A stretch of DNA of 64,000 nt from Arenimonas sp. SCN 70-307 (lineage in GTDB: Bacteria > Pseudomonadota > Gammaproteobacteria > Xanthomonadales > Xanthomonadaceae), in the NCBI RefSeq assembly GCF_001724815.1, contig NZ_MEDO01000003.1:94079-158078 (forward strand). The letters run 5' to 3'. Shown here piece by piece: positions 51,493 through 59,563 of the stretch. The first letter of the stretch is position 1. The number at the start of each line of letters is the position of its first letter. The position numbers and the translations under genes are program-made. The notes beneath the pieces are model-generated. The model was not told the origin of the DNA. It did no database searches and worked only from the letters and a program-made list of their open reading frames with translations.

Positions 51493-51891
51493 ATGAACCG
51501 CAAGCTGCTCGCCCTCGCCCTCGTTGCCGCCTGCCTGCCCGGATTGGCCGCCGCCGAGAAGGTCACCGTGTACAAGTCCACCGGCGCCAACGGCGAGACG
51601 GTTTATTCGCAGCTGCAGGTTTCGGGCTCCGAGGCCGTGCAGGTGAACGCCAACTCGCCCGAGGCCCAGGCCGCGCAGGCCACGGCCGAAGCGGCCAAGA
51701 CCCCGGCGCAGGAAGCCTGCGAGAAGGCCCAGGCCAACTACGCCGTGCTCAGCTCGGGCCGCCCGGTGCAGTTCGACCGCGACGGCGACGGCCAGCCGGA
51801 CGTGATGACCGAGGACGAACTCGCCACCAACCGCGAGAACGCCCAGCGCCAGGTCCGCGCCTACTGCGAGCCCGTGGCCGACGGGGAGTAA
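51493..51891 (+). CDS. Small secreted DUF4124-like protein with EF-hand-like loop
   Basis: A 132-residue exported protein: signal peptide MNRKLLALALVAACLPGLAAA, then VTVYKSTGANGETVYSQLQV, close to the DUF4124 pattern (YKW-DENGVVHYSD). The middle is an Ala/Gln-rich helix with one Cys (QEACEKAQANY). Near residue 96 there is DRDGDGQPDVMTEDE, shaped like a calcium-binding loop. The C-terminus holds a second Cys (AYCEPVAD), perhaps a disulfide partner. Short, isolated gene; function unknown. Confidence 0.72.
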   Translation: MNRKLLALALVAACLPGLAAAEKVTVYKSTGANGETVYSQLQVSGSEAVQVNANSPEAQAAQATAEAAKTPAQEACEKAQANYAVLSSGRPVQFDRDGDGQPDVMTEDELATNRENAQRQVRAYCEPVADGE

Positions 51892-51954
51892 GTCCCGCCA
51901 CGGGGGCCGGGCGGCCGCTACAATGGCCGACCCGTCCCGTTGCCCGGTCCCCCG

Positions 51955-53655
51955 ATGCGCCTTTCGAGCTTCCACCTCAACACCAGCAAGGAAACCCCCG
52001 CCGACGCCGAGGTCGTCAGCCACCAGCTGATGCTGCGTGCGGGCATGATCCGCAAGCTGGCCGCCGGCCTGTACACCTGGAGCCCGCTGGGCCTGCGCGT
52101 GCTGCGCAAGGTGGAGGCGGTGGTGCGCGAGGAGATGGACCGCGCCGGCGCCATCGAGATGCTGATGCCCTCGATCCAGCCGCGCGAGCTGTGGGAGGAG
52201 ACCGGCCGCTGGCAGAAGTTCGGTGGCCAGCTGCTCAAGATCAAGGATCGCAAGGACGGCGAGTTCTGCTACGGCCCCACGCACGAGGAAGTGATCACCG
52301 ACTTCGCGCGCAACGAGCTGCGCAGCTACAAGCAGCTGCCGCTGAACTTCTACCAGATCCAGACCAAGTTCCGCGACGAGATCCGCCCGCGCTTCGGCGT
52401 GATGCGCGCGCGCGAGTTCCTGATGAAGGACGCCTACTCCTTCCACCTCGGCCACGACAGCCTGGCCGAGACCTACCAGGCGATGTACGACGCCTACTCG
52501 CGCATCTTCACCCGCCTGGGCCTGCGCTTCCGCGCCGTGGCCGCCGACACCGGCGCCATCGGCGGCAGCGCCTCGCATGAGTTCCACGTGCTGGCCGACT
52601 CGGGCGAGGACGCCATCGCCTTCTCCGACGGCAGCGACTACGCCGCCAACGTCGAGATGGCCGAGGCCGTGTCGCCCGGCCCGCGCCCGGCCGCCGCCGA
52701 AGCGATGCGCGAGATCGACACGCCCACCCAGAAGACCTGCGAGGAAGTGGCCGCGCTGATGGGCATCGCCCTGTCGCGCACGGTCAAGTCGGTGGCGCTG
52801 GTGGGCGAGCAGGGCTTCGTGCTGGCGCTCGTCCGCGGCGACCACATGGTCAACGAGATCAAGCTGGCCAAGCTCGAGGGCCTGGCCGACTACCGCCTGG
52901 CGACCGAGGCCGAGATCGCCGCCCACCTCGGCAGCGAGCCGGGTTTCCTGGGCCCGGTGAAGCCGGCGAAGGCCATCACCGTCATCGCCGACCGCAGCGT
53001 GGCGGCCATGGCCGACTTCGTGGTCGGCGCCAACCAGCGCGGCAAGCACCTGGCGGGCGTGAACTGGGGCCGCGACCTGCCCGAGCCCACGCTCGTGGCC
53101 GACATCCGCAACGTGGTCGAGGGCGATCCCTCGCCCGACGGCAAGGGCACGCTCGGCATCGCCCGCGGCATCGAGGTGGGCCACGTGTTCCAGCTCGGCC
53201 AGAAATACGCCGAGGCCATGGGCGCCACCGTGCTCGACGCCGACGGCAAGGCCCGGGTGATGCACATGGGCTGCTACGGCATCGGCGTCTCGCGCATCGT
53301 CGCGGCCGCCATCGAACAGAACTTCGATGCCAACGGCATCTGCTGGCCCGAGCCGATGGCGCCCTGGCAGGTGGCCGTGTGCGTCATCAACCCCAAGGAC
53401 GACCCGGCCGTGTCCGAAGCCGCCGTGGCGCTGTACGACGAGCTGGCCGCGGCCGGCGTCGACGTGCTGCTCGACGACCGCGGCCTGCGCCCGGGCGTGA
53501 TGTTCGGCGACATCGAGCTGGTGGGCATCCCGCACCGCGTGGTGGTGTCGGGCCGTGGCCTCGAGGCCGGCACCTTCGAGTACCGCGCCCGCCGCGCCAG
53601 CGACAGCGAGAACCTTGACCGGGCTGCCCTGCGCGCCCGCCTCGGGCTGGCCTGA
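51955..53655 (+). CDS. proS: Prolyl-tRNA synthetase (bacterial type with editing insertion)
   Basis: A 566-residue class II synthetase. Motif 1 region [21 protein letters not shown], motif 2 ([27 protein letters not shown]) and motif 3 ([14 protein letters not shown]) are clear. The INS editing domain that deacylates Ala-tRNA-Pro lies between motifs 2 and 3 (about 225-405: [21 protein letters not shown]). The start at 51955 is the ATG giving [21 protein letters not shown] possible -10 TACAAT (51919-51924) precedes it. Confidence 0.97.
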   Translation: MRLSSFHLNTSKETPADAEVVSHQLMLRAGMIRKLAAGLYTWSPLGLRVLRKVEAVVREEMDRAGAIEMLMPSIQPRELWEETGRWQKFGGQLLKIKDRKDGEFCYGPTHEEVITDFARNELRSYKQLPLNFYQIQTKFRDEIRPRFGVMRAREFLMKDAYSFHLGHDSLAETYQAMYDAYSRIFTRLGLRFRAVAADTGAIGGSASHEFHVLADSGEDAIAFSDGSDYAANVEMAEAVSPGPRPAAAEAMREIDTPTQKTCEEVAALMGIALSRTVKSVALVGEQGFVLALVRGDHMVNEIKLAKLEGLADYRLATEAEIAAHLGSEPGFLGPVKPAKAITVIADRSVAAMADFVVGANQRGKHLAGVNWGRDLPEPTLVADIRNVVEGDPSPDGKGTLGIARGIEVGHVFQLGQKYAEAMGATVLDADGKARVMHMGCYGIGVSRIVAAAIEQNFDANGICWPEPMAPWQVAVCVINPKDDPAVSEAAVALYDELAAAGVDVLLDDRGLRPGVMFGDIELVGIPHRVVVSGRGLEAGTFEYRARRASDSENLDRAALRARLGLA

Positions 53656-53678
53656 GAAAACCACCCGAAAACTCGTGG

Positions 53679-53710
53679 GAAACCCGCGGCGAAACCCCGC
53701 CGCGGGTTTC
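53679..53710 (+). terminator. Hairpin after proS
   Basis: GAAACCCGCGGCG (53679-53691) and CGCCGCGGGTTTC (53698-53710) form a perfect 13-bp stem with a six-base loop AAACCC, 24 bases past the proS stop. There is no clean T tract afterwards, so it may act with Rho or as a 3' stabiliser. Confidence 0.6.
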
Positions 53711-53796
53711 GCCGCGGCCGTGCCGGCGGTTAGGATAGGTTTCGCCCGGGGAATGCCCGGGGTTTCCCCCAAACCAGCACGCAGGCAGCCAGACCC

Positions 53797-54171
53797 ATGA
53801 GCATCAATCTCGAAGGCCTTTCGGCCAAGGAACTCCAGGCCCTGATCGCCCAGGCCAGCAAGCGCAAGAAGACCCTGGCCAAGCGCAAGCCGGTGGCGGC
53901 GGTGCGCAAGAAGATCGTCTCGCTGGCCAGGGCCGAGGGCTACAGCATCGACGAGCTGTTCGGCACCGGCCGGATGGTGCGCGAGAAGGCCGGCGTGCCG
54001 GCGAAGAAACCCGCCGCCCGCAAGGCCTCGGCCGCCAAGGGCGCCAAGGTCCCGCCCAAGTACCGCAACCCCGCCGACCCCAGCCAGACCTGGGCCGGCC
54101 GCGGCATGGCCCCCAAGTGGCTCGCCGCCGAACTGGCCCGCGGCAAGAAACTCGAAGACTTCGCGATCTGA
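53797..54171 (+). CDS. H-NS-family nucleoid-associated protein
   Basis: A 124-residue DNA-binding protein. The N-terminal helical part (LSAKELQALIAQASKRKK) supplies oligomerisation, a Lys/Ala-rich linker (AKKPAARKASAAKGAK) follows, and the C-terminus PPKYRNPADPSQTWAGRGMAPKWLAAEL is the H-NS domain, with TWAGRGMAP as the AT-hook-like loop (cf. TWTGQGRTP). Xanthomonadaceae usually encode several such short copies that silence AT-rich DNA. Stand-alone gene; a palindromic element starts just after its stop. Confidence 0.93.
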   Translation: MSINLEGLSAKELQALIAQASKRKKTLAKRKPVAAVRKKIVSLARAEGYSIDELFGTGRMVREKAGVPAKKPAARKASAAKGAKVPPKYRNPADPSQTWAGRGMAPKWLAAELARGKKLEDFAI

Positions 54172-54172
54172 C

Positions 54173-54227
54173 AAGAAAGGGGGTCAGGTTCACTTCCGCG
54201 GCGGAAGTGAACCTGACCCCCTTTCTT
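54173..54227. repeat. 27-bp perfect palindrome (REP/RAYT-type candidate or terminator)
   Basis: Positions 54173-54199 and 54201-54227 are exact reverse complements around a single central base. The arms contain GGGGGTCAGGTTCACTTCCG and its complement. Similar GGGGTCAGGTTCACTT words occur as repeated palindromes near REP-associated transposases in many proteobacteria. It begins two bases past the H-NS-family stop and ends 28 bases from the stop of the convergent exporter gene, so it can also terminate both transcripts (T-rich TTTCTTCTTC follows on the plus strand). Confidence 0.85.
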
Positions 54228-54255
54228 CTTCATCCGATTTGATCCGCGTTCGAAA

Positions 54256-55527
54256 TCAGATGTTGCGGCGGGACGGGACGAGCAGGTTGCCGAAGAGCAG
54301 GCCGGCGACGAGGGCGACCAGGGCCGAGACCAGGGCGAAGGTTGTGTCCAGGCCCAGGAACACGTCGCGCTCCATCACGAAGTTCAGGCTGCGGAAACCC
54401 ACGCTGCCCGGCACCAGCAGGATGATGCCGGGCACGCGGATCAGCGCGCCGGGGCGATTGAACCAGCGGCCGTAGGCATTGCTGATGGCCGCCACGCCCA
54501 TGCCGGCGAAGAAGGCACCGCCGGCGAAACTTTCCGAAGCCAGGCCCAGCACCTCGCCGCCCAGGCGGGTCAGGCCGTAGCCCAGCAGCACCGAGGCCAT
54601 CACCAGCGGGTAGTCGCGGCGGGCCGCCTGGAACAGCACCGCGAAGGCAAAGGCCGACACCGCCAGCGCCGCCAGCTCCACCGGCAGCACCGGCGCCATC
54701 GCCACCGCCTCCTGCGGCTGCCAGCCCAGCAGCCGCACGATCTGCATGCCGGCCACGGTGCCGAAGGTGAGCTTGAGCAGGATCATCATCGCGCCGGCGA
54801 AGCGCGCCGTGCCCGACACCAGGTGCCGGGCCGAGAGCTCGCTCACCGCGTTGGTCAGCATCAGGCCGGGCATGAGCACGATCAGCGAGGCCACGATGAT
54901 CGTCTTGACCGGCACCGGCGCCACGAAGGTCGCCACCGCCGCCACCAGCAGCGTCGCCACCAGGGCCGCGATGGCCTCCAGCGCCTCGTTCAGGCGCGGC
55001 CGCTGGGCCGCCGACACCGCCAGCACGCCGGTGACCAGCCCGATCAGCCCGGCCGTGGCCACGCCCGCCGCGTTGGCGCCCAGCAGCCCCGCCACCGCGC
55101 CGGCCGAGAGCCCGAAGCTGAGCATGGCCAGCAGGCGCGAACGCAGCCGTTCGGGGCGGTCGAGCGCGCGCATCGCGCGCAGGCCGTCGGCCAGCTCGAG
55201 CTTGCCGGCCAGCACGTCCTCGGTGATCTGGTCGGTGGCCGCCAGCCGGGACAGGTTCTGCTCGCCGGGCTCAAGCCGGATCACGCGGGTGATGCCGTTC
55301 TGCTGCCCGCGCACCGGGTCGGCATAACTGAGGATCATGCCGGTGGGGTTGGACCAGATCTCGCAGTCCAGGCCCAGCCGGTTGGCCACGCCCTCGACCG
55401 CGGCCTCCAGGCGCTGGGCCGTGGTGCCGTAGGCGTGCAGGCGCGAGGCCAGCTCGGTGACGAAATCGGTCCGGGCCTCGTAGTCGGACTGGGGCATCAG
55501 GACGGGGGCGTTCATGCGCGAAAGCAT
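54256..55527 (-). CDS. ThrE-family threonine/serine exporter
   Basis: A 423-residue inner-membrane protein. The N-terminal soluble domain (TDFVTELASRLHAYGTTAQR, then WSNPTGMILSY) is the first ThrE part (DUF1212/PF06738-like), followed by about ten membrane helices covering the two ThrE modules in one chain (for example FGLSAGAVAGLLGANAAG, VALVATLLVAAVATF, GGAFFAGMGVAAISNAYGRWFN). Family members export L-threonine and L-serine with proton motive force; the substrate here is inferred. A second ATG 12 bases downstream (55515, MNAPVLMPQ) is an alternative start, and neither has a strong ribosome binding site. Divergent from the MCE operon. Confidence 0.85.
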   Translation of the reverse strand: MLSRMNAPVLMPQSDYEARTDFVTELASRLHAYGTTAQRLEAAVEGVANRLGLDCEIWSNPTGMILSYADPVRGQQNGITRVIRLEPGEQNLSRLAATDQITEDVLAGKLELADGLRAMRALDRPERLRSRLLAMLSFGLSAGAVAGLLGANAAGVATAGLIGLVTGVLAVSAAQRPRLNEALEAIAALVATLLVAAVATFVAPVPVKTIIVASLIVLMPGLMLTNAVSELSARHLVSGTARFAGAMMILLKLTFGTVAGMQIVRLLGWQPQEAVAMAPVLPVELAALAVSAFAFAVLFQAARRDYPLVMASVLLGYGLTRLGGEVLGLASESFAGGAFFAGMGVAAISNAYGRWFNRPGALIRVPGIILLVPGSVGFRSLNFVMERDVFLGLDTTFALVSALVALVAGLLFGNLLVPSRRNI

Positions 55528-55553
55528 GGCATGAATCGGGCTATCCTGAGCCC

Positions 55554-56663
55554 ATGAGCGAGGCCCCGCGCATCGACACCAGCGAACGCCACCCGGGCAT
55601 CCTGATCGCCCGCGGCGACTGGACCCTGGCCAACGCCCGGCGGATGCTCGAACTGATCGAGCAGGCCCCCGCCTCGGCCGCCGACATCGACGGCCGCGAC
55701 ATCGGCCGGCTCGACTCCGCCGGCGCCATGATGCTCTCGCGCTACGCGGTGAAGGTGGGCCTGGGCCTGTCCACCGTGGACGTGCGGCCCGAGCACCAGC
55801 CGCTCACCGGCACCGTGCGCGCCATCTGCGAGAACCCGCCGCGCGAGGCCCGCAAGGACTACGGCTTCAACCGCATGCTCGAGCGCATGGGCTATGCCGT
55901 GGAGGACTACACCCGCGAGGTGCTGGCCCTGGTGGGCTTCCTGGGCCTGACCCTGAAGTCCGCCGCCGGCGTGCTGCTGCGCCCGGCCCGGCTGCGTATC
56001 ACGCCCACCGTGCACCACATGGAGCAGGTCGGCCTGGACGCGGTGCCGCTGGTGATGCTGCTGAGCTTCATGGTCGGCGCGGTGATCGCCTTCCTCGGCG
56101 CCACCGTGCTGCGCGACTTCGGCGCCGAGATCTTCGTGGTCGAGCTGGTGGGCATCGCCTTCCTGCGCGAGTTCGCCGTGCTGCTCACCGCCATCCTGCT
56201 CGCCGGCCGCACCGCCAGCGCCTTCACCGCGCAGATCGGCGCGATGCAGAGCGGCGAGGAAATCGACGCCATCCGAACGCTCGGCCTCGACCCCATCGAA
56301 CTGCTGGTGCTGCCGCGCCTGTTCGCCCTGCTGCTGATGCTGCCGCTGCTCACCTTCCTGGCCATGGTCTCGGGCATCGCCGGCGGCATGGCGGTGTCGG
56401 TGGCCAGCCTCGGCATGAGCCCGGACATGTTCCTGCTGCGCCTGCAGGACACCATCGAGATCCGCCACTTCTGGGTCGGCGTGTCCAAGGCGCCGATCTT
56501 CGCCGCCGTCATCGCCCTGATCGGCTGCCTCGAGGGCTTCCAGGTGCAGGGCACGGCCGAATCGGTCGGCGAGCGCACCACCTCGAGCGTGGTGCAGACC
56601 ATCTCGCTGGTGATCCTGATCGACGCCTTCGCGGCCATGTGGTTCATGGAGATGGACTGGTGA
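55554..56663 (+). CDS. MlaE-type permease with N-terminal STAS domain
   Basis: A 369-residue lipid-transport permease. Residues 1-100 form a STAS/MlaB-like domain (GDWTLANARRMLELIEQA, DIGRLDSAGAMMLSRYA), and ~115-369 the MlaE permease: FMVGAVIAFLGATVLRDFGAE, LVGIAFLREFAVLLTAILLAGRTASAFTAQIGAMQSGEEIDAIRTLGLDPIELLVLPR, FWVGVSKAPIFAAVIALIGCLEGFQVQGTAESVGERTTSSVV. Fusing STAS to the permease removes the need for a separate MlaB. First of four genes; overlaps the ATPase by four bases. Confidence 0.93.
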   Translation: MSEAPRIDTSERHPGILIARGDWTLANARRMLELIEQAPASAADIDGRDIGRLDSAGAMMLSRYAVKVGLGLSTVDVRPEHQPLTGTVRAICENPPREARKDYGFNRMLERMGYAVEDYTREVLALVGFLGLTLKSAAGVLLRPARLRITPTVHHMEQVGLDAVPLVMLLSFMVGAVIAFLGATVLRDFGAEIFVVELVGIAFLREFAVLLTAILLAGRTASAFTAQIGAMQSGEEIDAIRTLGLDPIELLVLPRLFALLLMLPLLTFLAMVSGIAGGMAVSVASLGMSPDMFLLRLQDTIEIRHFWVGVSKAPIFAAVIALIGCLEGFQVQGTAESVGERTTSSVVQTISLVILIDAFAAMWFMEMDW

Positions 56664-57454
56664 GCCTGCCCACCGACGACACGCCGGCCATCCGCGTGCG
56701 CGGCCTGCGCAACGTCTTCGGCAGCCAGGTGGTGCACGAGGGCCTGGACCTGGAGGTGCGCCGCGGCGAGATCATCGGCGTGGTCGGCGGCTCGGGCACC
56801 GGCAAGTCGGTGCTGATGCGCGCCATCCTGGGCCTGCGGACGCCGCAGGCCGGCGAGATCGAGGTGCTGGGCGTGGACGCGCTGTCGTCGAAGGCCCGCG
56901 ACTCCGGCCTGATCGAGCGCAACACCGGCGTGCTCTACCAGAACGGCGCGCTGTTCTCCTCGCTCACCGTGGCCGAGAACGTCTCGGTGCCTCTCAAGGA
57001 ACACTATCCCGAACTGCCCGAGGACATGGTGCACGACCTGGCCATGCTCAAGATCCGCATGGCCGGCCTGGGCGAGGACGCCGGCCCCAAGCTGCCCTCG
57101 CAGCTCTCGGGCGGCATGCGCAAGCGCGCCGGCATCGCCCGCGCGCTGGCGCTCGACCCCACCCTGCTCTTCCTCGACGAGCCCACCGCCGGCCTCGACC
57201 CCATCGGCGCCGCCGCCTTCGACGAGCTCATCCTCACGCTCAAGCGCGCGCTCGGACTCACCGTCTTCCTGATCACCCACGACCTCGACACGCTCTACGC
57301 CATCTGCGACCGCGTCGCCGTGCTGGCCGACCGGCGCGTGCTGGTCAACGCCCCGCTGGCCGAGGTCGAGCGTTTCGACCACCCGTGGGTGCAAGAGTAT
57401 TTCCACGGCCCGCGCGGACGCGCCGCGCAGGCTGCCCTGGCCAAGGAGGCTTGA
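56660..57454 (+). CDS. MlaF-type ABC ATPase
   Basis: A 264-residue ATP-binding subunit energising the MCE transporter. It has Walker A GGSGTGKSVLMRA, Q-loop YQNGALFSSLTV (YQ as in MlaF), signature LSGGMRKRAGIARAL, Walker B LLFLDEPTAGLDP and the H-loop LITHDLDTL. A C-terminal tail (HPWVQEYFHGPRGRAAQAA) resembles the MlaF handshake with MlaB. It starts with GTG overlapping the permease stop and ends one base before the MlaD gene. Confidence 0.94.
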   Translation: MSLPTDDTPAIRVRGLRNVFGSQVVHEGLDLEVRRGEIIGVVGGSGTGKSVLMRAILGLRTPQAGEIEVLGVDALSSKARDSGLIERNTGVLYQNGALFSSLTVAENVSVPLKEHYPELPEDMVHDLAMLKIRMAGLGEDAGPKLPSQLSGGMRKRAGIARALALDPTLLFLDEPTAGLDPIGAAAFDELILTLKRALGLTVFLITHDLDTLYAICDRVAVLADRRVLVNAPLAEVERFDHPWVQEYFHGPRGRAAQAALAKEA

Positions 57455-57455
57455 G

Positions 57456-58379
57456 ATGGAAACCCGCGCCAACCATGTGCTGATCGGCGCCTTCACGCTG
57501 GCGGTATGCCTGTTCGCGGTGCTGTTCGCGCTGTGGATCGCCAAGTACACCAGCGAGAAGTCCTTCGCCGAGTACGACGTCGTCTTCCAGGAAGCCGTCA
57601 CCGGCCTGAGCACCGGCAGCCAGGTGCTTTATTCGGGCATCAGCGTCGGCGAGGTGCGCGGCCTGTCGCTGATGAAGGACGATCCGCGCAAGGTCGTCGC
57701 CCGCATCCGACTGTCGGCCGACACGCCGGTGCGCACCGACACCCGCGCCAAGCTCACCGTCACCGGCCTGACCGGCGTCTCGGTGATCCAGCTCAGCGGC
57801 GGCAGCCCGGGCGCGCCGCGCCTGGAGGGCGGCAGCGGCAACGACGTGCCGGTGATCCAGACCGAGCCTTCGGCGCTGCAGAACATCGCCGCCAGCGCCA
57901 ACGAGATCGTCGAGCGCATCAACCGCCTGCTCAGCGACGCCAACGTCGAGCGCATCACCCGCACGCTCGACCAGCTCGACCAGACCACCGGCGCCATCGC
58001 CGCCGAGCGCGAGGAGATCGCCGCGCTGATCCGCAATGCGCGCTCGGCCAGCGAGAAGCTCGACCTCACCCTGGCCAACGCCAACCGCGCCATCGCCACG
58101 CTCGACCAGGGCGTGGTGCAGGAGCTGCCGGGCATGGTGCGCAAGCTCGACGCCACGCTCACCCAGCTCGAGGCCGCCAGCCGCAACGCCAACGGCATCC
58201 TCGAGGACAACCGCGAGGCCTGGGGCGAGTTCAGCCAGGACGGCCTGGGCGAAGTGGGCCCGACCATGCGCCAGCTGCGCGGCCTGATCCGCGAGATCGA
58301 CGACCTGGCCAACAAGCTCGAGAACAACCCGGCCGGCTACCTGCTGGGACGCGAGCAACCCGAGGAGTTCGAACCATGA
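57456..58379 (+). CDS. MlaD-type MCE substrate-binding protein
   Basis: A 307-residue protein anchored by one N-terminal membrane helix (HVLIGAFTLAVCLFAVLFALWIA). A single MCE domain follows (about 35-120: YDVVFQEAVTGLSTGSQVLY, VARIRLSADTPVRTDTRAKLTVTGLTGVSVIQLSGG). The rest is a long coiled-coil/alpha region (ALQNIAASANEIVERINRLL ... EREEIAALIRNARSASEKLDL). MCE rings ferry lipids across the periplasm; this length (longer than E. coli MlaD, 183 aa) fits the Pqi/YebT-like or Pseudomonas/Xanthomonas MlaD class. Overlaps the lipoprotein gene by four bases. Confidence 0.93.
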   Translation: METRANHVLIGAFTLAVCLFAVLFALWIAKYTSEKSFAEYDVVFQEAVTGLSTGSQVLYSGISVGEVRGLSLMKDDPRKVVARIRLSADTPVRTDTRAKLTVTGLTGVSVIQLSGGSPGAPRLEGGSGNDVPVIQTEPSALQNIAASANEIVERINRLLSDANVERITRTLDQLDQTTGAIAAEREEIAALIRNARSASEKLDLTLANANRAIATLDQGVVQELPGMVRKLDATLTQLEAASRNANGILEDNREAWGEFSQDGLGEVGPTMRQLRGLIREIDDLANKLENNPAGYLLGREQPEEFEP

Positions 58380-59017
58380 GCCGTGCCTTCCGCCTCGCCC
58401 CCGTCGCCGCGCTGGTGCTGCTTGCCGGCTGCGCCCTCGGCGGCCCGAAGACCGAGGTCAGCATCTACGCGCCGCAGGTGCGCATCCAGGCCGACCCGGC
58501 CTGGCCGGCCGTGGACTGGCGGCTCACGCTGGGCGCGCCCGACGCCAACGCCCTGCTCGATTCGCAGCGCATCGCCGTGCGCCCCAGCCGCGACCGCCTG
58601 CAGACCTACAAGGGCGCGCGCTGGGTCGACACCGCGCCGCAGATGCTGCAGCTGGCGCTGGCCGAGGCCTTCGAGGACTCCGGCAAGATCGCCTCGGTCA
58701 GCCGCTGGGGCGGCGGTCGCGGCGACTTCGCGCTCTACTCCGACCTGCGCGCCTTCGAGACGGTGTACGAGGGCGATGCGCCGAAGGTGGTGGTGGAGAT
58801 CCAGGCCCGGCTGGTGAAGTCGGGCCAGGGCGGCGGCCTGGTCGCCGCGCGCCGCTTCCGCGCCGAGGTGGCGCCGGCCGGCGCGCAGATCGAGCCGGTG
58901 GTGGCGGCGTTCGGCGAGGCGATGGCGCAGGTGAACGCGCAGATCGTCGGCTGGACCCTGGTCGAGGGCGAGCGCGCCTTCAGCGCGCCGAAGCCGGGCG
59001 CACCTGGCGGAAAGTAA
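58376..59017 (+). CDS. PqiC-like auxiliary lipoprotein (ABC-type transport auxiliary)
   Basis: A 213-residue lipoprotein with lipobox VLLAGCALG at residue ~20. The remaining part has the ABC-transport-auxiliary/PqiC (DUF330) pattern: SIYAPQVRIQADPAWPAVDW, SQRIAVRPSRDRLQTYKGARWVDTAPQMLQLALAEAFEDSG and YSDLRAFETVYEGDAPKVVV. PqiC interacts with the PqiB MCE tunnel at the outer membrane, so this likely docks the MlaD ring there. Fourth gene of the operon. Its last 38 bases overlap the convergent AlkB-like gene. Confidence 0.87.
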   Translation: MSRAFRLAPVAALVLLAGCALGGPKTEVSIYAPQVRIQADPAWPAVDWRLTLGAPDANALLDSQRIAVRPSRDRLQTYKGARWVDTAPQMLQLALAEAFEDSGKIASVSRWGGGRGDFALYSDLRAFETVYEGDAPKVVVEIQARLVKSGQGGGLVAARRFRAEVAPAGAQIEPVVAAFGEAMAQVNAQIVGWTLVEGERAFSAPKPGAPGGK

Positions 59018-59561
59018 GGTTCACCCGCGCCGGCACCGGCCGCGCGGTGCGCGGCAGCGCGTGCTTCCACGCCGACTGGCTGTCGCCGTGCATCAGCAGC
59101 AGGCTGCCGTGCGGCAGCTCCAGGGTGAACTTGCGCTCCGGGTCGCGGCGATGCTTCACGGCGAAGCGGCGCGTGCCGCCGAGGCTGAGCGAAGCAATCA
59201 CCGGCCGCGGCCCGAGTTCGGGCTCGTCGTCGCTGTGCCAGCCCATGGCGTCGCGGCCATCGCGATAGAGGTTGGCCAGCACGCTGTTCATGGCCACGCC
59301 GGCGGCGGCATCGATGCGCGGCCGCAGCGCCGCCAGCGCCGGCGGCCAGGGCCGCGGCTCGAAGCGCGTGCGCGAATACACGTAGCCGGTGCCCGGGTCG
59401 CCGATCCAGCAGCTCAGCCGCGGCGAATCCACCGGCTTGCCGAACATCACGATCCGGTGCACTTCCCACGGCACCTGCGCCATCACCGCTTCCAGCAGCG
59501 CATCCGCCTCGCCCTGCGCCAGCCAACCGACCCGGAGCTCGAATCCGTCTGGAAGATCCAT
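58980..59561 (-). CDS. AlkB-like 2-oxoglutarate/Fe(II) dioxygenase
   Basis: A 193-residue enzyme of the AlkB superfamily. The iron ligands are HxD in GWHSDDE and the distal His in AWKHALPRT; the 2OG-binding Arg is in RVNLTFR, and the nucleotide-flip region NSVLANLYRDGRDAMGWHSD resembles ALKBH2/3 and bacterial AlkB2-type proteins. It likely repairs alkylated nucleic acid bases oxidatively. The start ATG at 59561 is two bases before the stop of the amidase-like gene upstream. The 3' end overlaps the convergent PqiC-like gene by 38 bases. Confidence 0.9.
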   Translation of the reverse strand: MDLPDGFELRVGWLAQGEADALLEAVMAQVPWEVHRIVMFGKPVDSPRLSCWIGDPGTGYVYSRTRFEPRPWPPALAALRPRIDAAAGVAMNSVLANLYRDGRDAMGWHSDDEPELGPRPVIASLSLGGTRRFAVKHRRDPERKFTLELPHGSLLLMHGDSQSAWKHALPRTARPVPARVNLTFRQVRPASAR

Positions 59562-59563
59562 CC

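Noticed and set aside
55554..59017. A standard mlaFEDCB locus
   Set aside because: Gene order starts with the permease, MlaB is fused as STAS, MlaC is missing and the fourth gene is PqiC-like, so the standard label would mislead.
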